The notes beneath the pieces are model-generated. The model saw only the letters and a program-made list of their open reading frames with translations, was not told the DNA's origin and did not search any database. A program made the position numbers and the translations under genes. From Euleptes europaea (Eukaryota > Chordata > Lepidosauria > Squamata > Sphaerodactylidae): 64,000 nt of DNA. Shown in pieces: positions 62,401-64,000 of this stretch. Each line of letters starts with the position of its first letter. Position 1 is the stretch's first letter. The DNA lies in contig NC_079324.1 in the NCBI RefSeq assembly GCF_029931775.1, positions 59,155,268 to 59,219,267 of the forward strand. Reading direction: 5' to 3'.

Positions 62401-62509
62401 TATGTGGCTCCTAAGACGATGTTTGCAAACGGAACAGACTATCCACCAAACGAAGGCTTCTGTCCCTGCCGGCAGTCCGGAATCATGAACGTGAGCTCCT
62501 GCCGGCTAA
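38293..62509 (+). CDS. SCARB1: SCARB1 (SR-BI), exons 1-7; 3' part outside window
   Basis: The gene encodes scavenger receptor class B type 1, the plasma-membrane HDL receptor of the CD36 family that takes up cholesteryl esters. Coding exons are 38293-38415, 50344-50501, 52838-52979, 54435-54638, 55660-55755, 59063-59178 and 62343-62509. Lengths 158, 142, 204, 96, 116 and 167 for exons 2-7 match the human gene as I recall. They give 335 residues plus one base. Residues about 10-33 are the N-terminal membrane helix; the rest is ectodomain with N-glycosylation sequons NIT, NGT, NRT, NNT and NVS. Cysteines 279, 320, 322 and 333 fit the human CPC-motif disulfides, offset by one. The ATG context is GGCCATGA. 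The C-terminal ectodomain, second membrane helix and PDZ-binding tail are not in the window. I see no break in frame. Confidence 0.97.
38735..39225 (+). repeat. Degenerate GC-rich tandem repeat in SCARB1 intron 1
   Basis: GATTCTCGAAACTCTGCA-type motifs recur near 38803 and 39034, and AAACCTCCC/GGGC-type motifs near 38899, 39113 and 39207. The unit is around 200 bp and diverged. Confidence 0.55.
39395..39640 (+). repeat. CR1/L3-like LINE 3' end, GC-enriched copy
   Basis: It contains TGTGGAACTCCCTGCCCCAG and GGCTTGATGGGCCTGGGTCT. Many positions are G or C where other copies have A or T. Confidence 0.78.
39641..40429. other. SCARB1 intron 1, mostly unassigned
   Basis: A short 'tgctactgga'-family piece may lie at 40085-40165 (GAATCCACTGGCTCCTTGAA). 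Nothing else was recognised. Confidence 0.35.
40430..41020 (+). repeat. CR1/L3-like LINE 3' end, longest + copy
   Basis: It begins in the reverse transcriptase ORF end ([20 protein letters not shown]-like reading) and continues through [19 protein letters not shown] to the 3' UTR tail GATCCAGCGTGGCCTTTCTT. Confidence 0.85.
41234..41441 (+). repeat. 5S rRNA-derived SINE with BovB-like tail
   Basis: It contains GGGAAGCTAAACAGGGTCAG and AGTATTTGGATGGGAGG (5S promoter-like parts). It ends GACCTTGACAGCACTTAACA, close to the BovB LINE tail CGACTTGACGGCACTTAACA. Confidence 0.87.
41665..42014 (+). repeat. CORE-SINE with internal duplication
   Basis: The segment CACATGGGCGGCAGAGGCTA plus ATCTGGTGAACTG occurs twice in tandem (from 41749 and 41802). 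Head and tail are intact. Confidence 0.87.
42216..42394 (+). repeat. CR1/L3-like LINE 3' tail
   Basis: It contains GGTTGGCCACTGTGTGAGGA and TGATCCAGCAGGGCTTTTCT. Confidence 0.8.
42395..43330 (-). repeat. BovB/RTE LINE relic, split by another LINE
   Basis: On the minus strand it reads toward the BovB C-terminal region and tail (reverse of GTTAAGTGCCATCAAGTCCC). It is interrupted at 42672-43288. Confidence 0.6.
42672..43288 (+). mobile_element. Non-LTR LINE insertion with inverted 5' part
   Basis: The right part (about 42895-43288, +) encodes a C-terminal region [10 protein letters not shown]...[10 protein letters not shown] and ends CCCTAAATAAATTATCTA. The left part (42672-42890) encodes reverse transcriptase on the minus strand ([20 protein letters not shown], then the catalytic ADD). 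The 13-bp duplication TCTAGCAATGTGC flanks it at 42659-42671 and 43289-43301. Confidence 0.72.
43483..43776 (-). repeat. CORE-SINE, full length
   Basis: On + it runs AGAAGAAGAAGAGTTGGTTT to CTCTTAACCACTACATCACG. Confidence 0.87.
44310..44660 (-). repeat. CR1 LINE 3' end
   Basis: It reads GAATCATAGTGTTGGAAGGG and TCTAGTCCAACCCCTTGCAC on +, through GTTAGAAAATTCTTCCTAAT. Confidence 0.88.
44744..44930 (+). repeat. tRNA-derived SINE, third family
   Basis: The head GTGTAGGGGTTAGTGTGTCA with B box GTTCGAATCC is tRNA-like. The body ends GCCACTTTGGGTCCTGG. A CR1 tail (44915-45040, +) follows. Confidence 0.75.
44931..45040 (+). repeat. CR1 LINE 3' tail
   Basis: It contains GGTTGGACTAGATGACCCTG and ends CTCTATGATTCTATGA. 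Confidence 0.85.
45610..46010 (-). repeat. Same LINE family as 42672, minus, with flipped end
   Basis: The minus strand matches the 42895-43288 copy (for example AGCATGCCCTCCTGAATTGT). The last 30 bp, GTTTTATCTGGCTAAGGGCC on +, are in the opposite direction relative to the rest, then a (GATG/GATA)n tail. Confidence 0.7.
46480..46680 (-). repeat. tRNA-Ala-like SINE
   Basis: On + it runs CACGTGAAGCCGCCTTATAC to AGAGGCTCTACCACTGAGG. Confidence 0.85.
46790..46930 (+). repeat. AGGGTTGCCA-family MITE, 3' half
   Basis: It contains TTCTCCAGGGGAACTGATCT and ends CCCACCTGGAGCCTGGCA. Confidence 0.6.
47125..47770 (-). repeat. CR1/L3-like LINE 3' end, long copy
   Basis: It starts ATAAGAAAGGCCACTCTGGA and reaches the coding end (GTTGCTCTTTTCTGCACCTT). 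Confidence 0.85.
48145..48350 (+). repeat. AGGGTTGCCA-family MITE, full length
   Basis: It begins AGGGTTGCCGTGTCCCTCTT and ends ACCTGGAGGTTGGCAACC, so the ends are short inverted repeats. GC-rich centre. It is the reference copy in this window. Confidence 0.8.
48474..48735 (+). repeat. Chimeric SINE: tRNA-type head fused to 5S-SINE 3' half
   Basis: 48474-48590 is a tRNA-type SINE head (GTGGTGTAGTGGTTAAAGGG). From 48591 the sequence switches to CTGGCAAGTATTTGGATGGG and the 5S-SINE body to GCCATACGTCAGG. Confidence 0.78.
49158..49640 (+). repeat. tRNA-derived SINE (third family) with a CORE-SINE inside
   Basis: Outer element: 49158-49265 (GTGGGGTGTAGTGGTTAAGA) and about 49569-49640 (GTAAGCTGCTTTGGATCTTC). 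Inner element is the minus CORE-SINE at 49266-49568. Confidence 0.72.
49266..49568 (-). repeat. CORE-SINE, full length
   Basis: On + it runs GAAGAAGAAGAAGAGTTGGT to CTCTTAACTACTACACCACG. Confidence 0.85.
49690..50150 (-). repeat. CR1 LINE 3' end with reverse transcriptase ORF remnant
   Basis: The minus strand encodes [20 protein letters not shown] and [20 protein letters not shown], the end of a CR1 reverse transcriptase ORF. Confidence 0.9.
50344..50501 (+). CDS. SCARB1: SCARB1 exon 2
   Basis: It encodes [20 protein letters not shown] and then [18 protein letters not shown] to RGPYVY. The human counterpart is NVRIDPSSLSFNMWKEIPIP. The donor is GTTTGT. Confidence 0.97.
50532..50700 (-). repeat. 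5S rRNA-derived SINE, 3' half
   Basis: The minus strand holds CTTGGATGGGAGCCC and the family body. It begins only about 30 bp past the SCARB1 exon 2 donor. Confidence 0.75.
50701..51424. other. SCARB1 intron 2, nothing recognised
   Basis: A GC-rich patch at 51150-51400 (GGCGCAAGTG-type words) is present; no repeat family was recognised. Confidence 0.4.
51425..51865 (+). repeat. CR1 LINE 3' end with ORF remnant
   Basis: It encodes [20 protein letters not shown] and [20 protein letters not shown], then the tail GGTTGGACTAGATGATCC. Confidence 0.9.
51879..51955 (-). repeat. tRNA-Ala-like SINE head
   Basis: It contains GGGATTGAACCTGGGATCTT and CTACTGAGCCACAGCCC. Confidence 0.8.
52165..52630 (+). 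repeat. BovB/RTE LINE 3' end with ORF remnant and (AC)n tail
   Basis: It encodes [40 protein letters not shown] and [17 protein letters not shown], the C-terminus of a BovB-type ORF, then the tail and an AC run at 52603-52627. Confidence 0.9.
52838..52979 (+). CDS. SCARB1: SCARB1 exon 3
   Basis: It encodes [20 protein letters not shown] and [20 protein letters not shown], ending PNVLVL. Sequons NIT, NGT and NGT are present. Confidence 0.96.
53745..54320 (-). repeat. CR1/L3-like LINE 3' end with ORF remnant
   Basis: The minus strand encodes [20 protein letters not shown] and [20 protein letters not shown] to [20 protein letters not shown]. The right end (TTCTGCACCTTCTTCCC) is about 115 bp before SCARB1 exon 4. 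Confidence 0.9.
54435..54638 (+). CDS. SCARB1: SCARB1 exon 4
   Basis: It encodes 68 residues including [19 protein letters not shown], nearly identical to human [17 protein letters not shown]. The acceptor lies after a poly-C tract and the donor is GTGAGT. Confidence 0.97.
54686..55003 (-). repeat. CORE-SINE, full length
   Basis: On + it runs AGAAGAAGAAGAGTTGGTTT to CTCTTAACCACTACACCACG. It starts about 45 bp after the exon 4 donor. Confidence 0.88.
55004..55659. other. SCARB1 intron 4, nothing recognised
   Basis: No repeat or RNA gene was supported in this stretch. Confidence 0.4.
55660..55755 (+). CDS. SCARB1: SCARB1 exon 5
   Basis: It encodes [20 protein letters not shown] and [12 protein letters not shown]. 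The sequon NIS present in human is DIS here, so that glycan is missing. Confidence 0.95.
56468..57085 (-). repeat. CR1 LINE 3' part split by SINEs
   Basis: CR1 parts are 56468-56768 and 57046-57085 (CCAGACCCCTCACTATCTTT on +). The break holds a tRNA-Ala-like SINE; GGTCT is present at both junctions. Confidence 0.82.
56772..56982 (+). repeat. tRNA-Ala-like SINE, full length
   Basis: The head GGGGTTGTGGCTCAGTGGTA with B box GGTTCAATCC runs to the tail GGCGGCTTCATGTG. A second tail fragment, TATAAGGCAGCTTCATGTG, follows at 57011. Confidence 0.9.
57091..57216 (+). repeat. tRNA-Ala-like SINE, 3' part
   Basis: It contains GATGTGAAAAACCTCAGCTG and ends TATAAGGAACCTTCATGTAT. Confidence 0.7.
57221..57937. 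other. SCARB1 intron 5, nothing recognised
   Basis: No repeat family or RNA gene was supported. Confidence 0.4.
57938..59040 (-). repeat. 'tgctactgga' family repeat split by an insertion
   Basis: The halves are 57938-58002 (GAAGAAGTGAGCTGTGGCTC to GTCTTTAAGGT) and 58998-59040 (GCTACTGGACTCTTGCTCTT). The family consensus runs straight from one to the other. Confidence 0.7.
58003..58997. mobile_element. Unclassified AT-rich insertion, about 1 kb
   Basis: It is bounded by the two halves of the interrupted repeat. It is AT-rich and contains CGTTTCGTGTGAGACACTTC and TCAGCTTCTTCAGTGGTCTG. No coding region or clear terminal repeat was seen. Confidence 0.5.
59063..59178 (+). CDS. SCARB1: SCARB1 exon 6
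   Basis: It encodes [20 protein letters not shown] and [18 protein letters not shown]. The acceptor is TGTCTTGTAG and the donor GTGAGC. Confidence 0.96.
59292..59601 (+). mobile_element. tRNA-derived SINE with CCTTTA-type tail, intact insertion
   Basis: The head GGTGCAGAGTGGTAAGCTGC and B box GAGTTCGATCCCGAC are tRNA-like. The tail is CCTATACCTTTACCTT. The 11-bp duplication TAGACCAAATA flanks it (59281-59291, 59602-59612). It lies about 110 bp past SCARB1 exon 6. Confidence 0.85.
60069..60291 (-). repeat. tRNA-Ala-like SINE, full length
   Basis: On + it runs CACATGAAGCTGCCTTATAC to CTCTACCACTGAGCCACAGC. A near-identical copy follows directly. Confidence 0.9.
60299..60514 (-). repeat. tRNA-Ala-like SINE, full length, tandem second copy
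   Basis: It has the same direction and structure as the copy at 60069, with 7 bp between them. Confidence 0.9.
60518..60590 (-). pseudogene. tRNA-Phe-like pseudogene
   Basis: On the minus strand this 73-nt stretch follows tRNA-Phe throughout, with anticodon loop CTGAAGA and a B box (GGTTTGATCC). Two pairs of the acceptor stem (4-69 and 3-70) are mismatched and only TTT follows, so it looks non-functional. It abuts a tRNA-Ala-like SINE at 60299-60514 in intron 6 of SCARB1. Confidence 0.8.
60740..61156 (-). mobile_element. Ty3/gypsy LTR retrotransposon fossil, integrase remnant
   Basis: A short minus-strand stretch in SCARB1 intron 6 resembles the start of a Ty3/gypsy integrase core ([13 protein letters not shown] followed by GGYEYVLLV). 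It is a broken, heavily decayed fragment with no LTRs recognised nearby, so it looks old. The call rests on this one motif region. Confidence 0.5.
61206..61377 (-). repeat. tRNA-Ala-like SINE, internally deleted
   Basis: It runs ACATGTAGCTGCCTTATGCT to TCCACTGAGCCACAGCCCCT but lacks about 40 bp of the body after GGCAGAGGT. Confidence 0.85.
61548..61616 (+). repeat. CR1 LINE fragment
   Basis: It contains GGTCAGGCCGCACCTGGAGT, the [11 protein letters not shown] coding part of CR1. Confidence 0.75.
61617..62342. other. SCARB1 intron 6 end, AT-rich, unassigned
   Basis: The AT-rich stretch 61617-62100 is similar in style to 58003-58997 but no shared motif was proven. Confidence 0.35.
62343..62509 (+). 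CDS. SCARB1: SCARB1 exon 7
   Basis: It encodes [20 protein letters not shown] and [20 protein letters not shown]. The CPC motif and the next cysteine are conserved. The donor is GTATGT. Confidence 0.96.
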
Positions 62510-62529
62510 GTATGTCTGCCAGACGTTGT

Positions 62530-63525
62530 GCATTCTAAAGGTTTAACGAGGCAACTCGTCAGTTGTAGGTCAGTTTGAATTCGACAGTGACTAAAAAGGC
62601 TAATGCGATCTTGGGGTGCATCAACAGAGGCATAACATCCAAATTGCAAGATGTCATAATCCCGTTGTACACAGCATTGGTCAGGCCGCACCTGGAGCAT
62701 TGTATGCAGTTCTGTAGGCCAAAAAGAATGTGGGCGGATTGGAGCGCATGCAGAGGATGACCGGAGGCCTGGAGACCAAGCCCTGCGAGGAAAAGCTAAG
62801 GGAGTTGGGAATGTTTAGCCTGGAGAAGAAGAGGTTGAGCAGGGACATGATTGCTCTCTTGAAGTATTTGAAGGGCTGTCGCTTAGAGGAGGGCAGGGAG
62901 CTGTTCCCTTTTGCAGCAGAGAATAGGACTCACAAGGATGGGTTTAAGTTGCGGGCAGAGAGATACCAGTTGGATATTATGAAAAAGTTTTTACAGTAAG
63001 AGTTGTTCAGTAGTGGAATCAGCTACCTAGGGAGGTGGTGAGCTCCCCCTCACTGGCAGTCTTTAAGCCAGGGGTGGGGAACCTTTTTTCTGCCAAGGGC
63101 CATTTAGATATTTATAATATCATTCGCGGGCCATACAAAATTATCAACTTAAAATTAGCCTGCTATACTCTTGGGCAGTCCTAGCAGCTCCATAGCTAAT
63201 TACTCTTCTTCAAGGCAGAAAAAAGGTTCCTTTTCTCAGCAAAACAAACACATCCGCCTTGAATAGAGGCTATTCCTGTCTGCGGGAGGGGGCGGATCAC
63301 CAGTCTTAGATCCTTCTGAGCTAGAGATCTGCCAGGACCCACGAAGGGCCAGACCAAACGCTTTCACGGGCCTTATACGGCCCCCGGGCCTGACGTTCCC
63401 CACCCCTGCTTTAAGCGGAGGCTGAATAAACATTTGTCAGGGATGCTCTAGGCTGATCTTACATTGGGCAGGGGGTTGGGCTAGATGGCCTGTATAGCCC
63501 CTTCCAACTCTATGATTCTATTAAT
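62530..63525 (+). repeat. CR1 LINE 3' end with a hAT MITE inside
   Basis: It encodes [19 protein letters not shown] and GGLETKPCEEKLRELGMFSL, then the 3' UTR and the tail CCAACTCTATGATTCTATTA. It begins about 20 bp after the SCARB1 exon 7 donor. Confidence 0.9.
63069..63408. mobile_element. hAT-like MITE, 340 bp
   Basis: It runs CAGGGGTGGGGAACC to GTTCCCCACCCCTG and is flanked by the perfect 8-bp duplication CTTTAAGC (63061-63068, 63409-63416), inside CR1. Confidence 0.88.
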
Positions 63526-64000
63526 TGACTTCCCATTGGGGGGCAGTTCTTGTCTGGGAAATTTGGTGGTGGAAAATGCCATCAAGTCTCAGCTGACTTA
63601 TGGCAACCCCATGGGTGGCCAAGGCAAGAGACAAAGAGAGGTGGTTTGTCTCGAGGGACCCTGAACCCATAGGTCCCTGGGTGCGGGGGCAGGTCCAGCA
63701 AAGCAAAACCCAAAAAGGCAGAACTGTGAACCCTCACAATTCTTAAGGTAGTGCTACCACGAGCCCCTTTTCTACCCAGACAACCAGGGACCAAGGAACA
63801 AAGCCGCTAGCCTTCCTGGGACTAAAATCAAGGAAGTTACCCTTGCAAGGTAGGACGCTTACAGGGCAAGTTTCAGAAATTAATCTGGTAGCTGAAACCA
63901 GTGATGGCCAAAGTACTGGATTCAGGTTGAAGCCTCCTGAATTCAAAAACACCACAAAGATAAGTAGAGTGATTTATTAAAATTGTGCAAGAATATGCAA
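63526..64000. other. SCARB1 intron 7 start
   Basis: 63570-63650 holds a minus 5S-SINE/BovB-type tail (GCCATCAAGTCTCAGCTGAC on +). The rest shows nothing I recognise. Confidence 0.45.

Overview
This is a piece of a vertebrate nuclear genome, most likely from a squamate reptile (lizard or gecko type). The genes are multi-exon with GT-AG introns and CpG-island promoters. The background is packed with CR1, BovB and L1-type LINE pieces, tRNA-derived and 5S-rRNA-derived SINEs, and hAT-like MITEs, a mix I associate with squamates. The species cannot be named from the sequence alone.

Three protein genes lie on the + strand in the order DHX37 - UBC - SCARB1, the order I recall for human 12q24.31. (1) 996-19014: the last 20 coding exons of DHX37, a DEAH-box RNA helicase of small-subunit ribosome assembly. 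Together they encode about 793 C-terminal residues, from the DEAH box to the stop; the 3' UTR runs to about 20.47 kb. (2) 23.5-27.4 kb: five tRNA genes (Ala-TGC, Asp-GTC, Phe-GAA, Asp-GTC, Ala-TGC), each with a Pol III T-run terminator. From memory, the human genome has the same tRNA types in the same DHX37-UBC interval. (3) 29.4-31.8 kb: UBC, with a TATA promoter, one non-coding exon, a CpG-rich first intron and six identical head-to-tail ubiquitin units. The last unit is followed directly by the stop codon, without the usual extra C-terminal residue. (4) 38.0-62.5 kb and beyond: exons 1-7 of SCARB1, the CD36-family HDL receptor. A CpG island covers exon 1, intron 1 is about 11.9 kb, and the gene continues past the right edge.

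The genes are housekeeping or metabolic and are not an operon-like pathway. They are linked by conserved synteny, not by shared function: DHX37 in ribosome biogenesis, UBC in ubiquitin supply, tRNAs in translation, SCARB1 in lipoprotein cholesterol uptake.

Most introns and spacers are a layered record of mobile elements. Several insertions can be read clearly from target-site duplications: hAT MITEs inside CR1 copies (8-bp duplications), L1-type 5'-truncated insertions (17-18 bp), a 42-bp LINE tail (13 bp), a LINE inserted into a BovB relic with an internally inverted 5' part (13 bp), and a head-to-head pair of a roughly 210-bp MITE. One small, decayed Ty3/gypsy integrase remnant is present as a fossil. 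I found no CRISPR array, operon or bacterial-type system, and nothing that looks like an unknown multi-gene system. The oddest points are the missing ubiquitin cap residue, a chimeric tRNA/5S SINE, and a LINE 3' end whose terminal segment is flipped between two copies.
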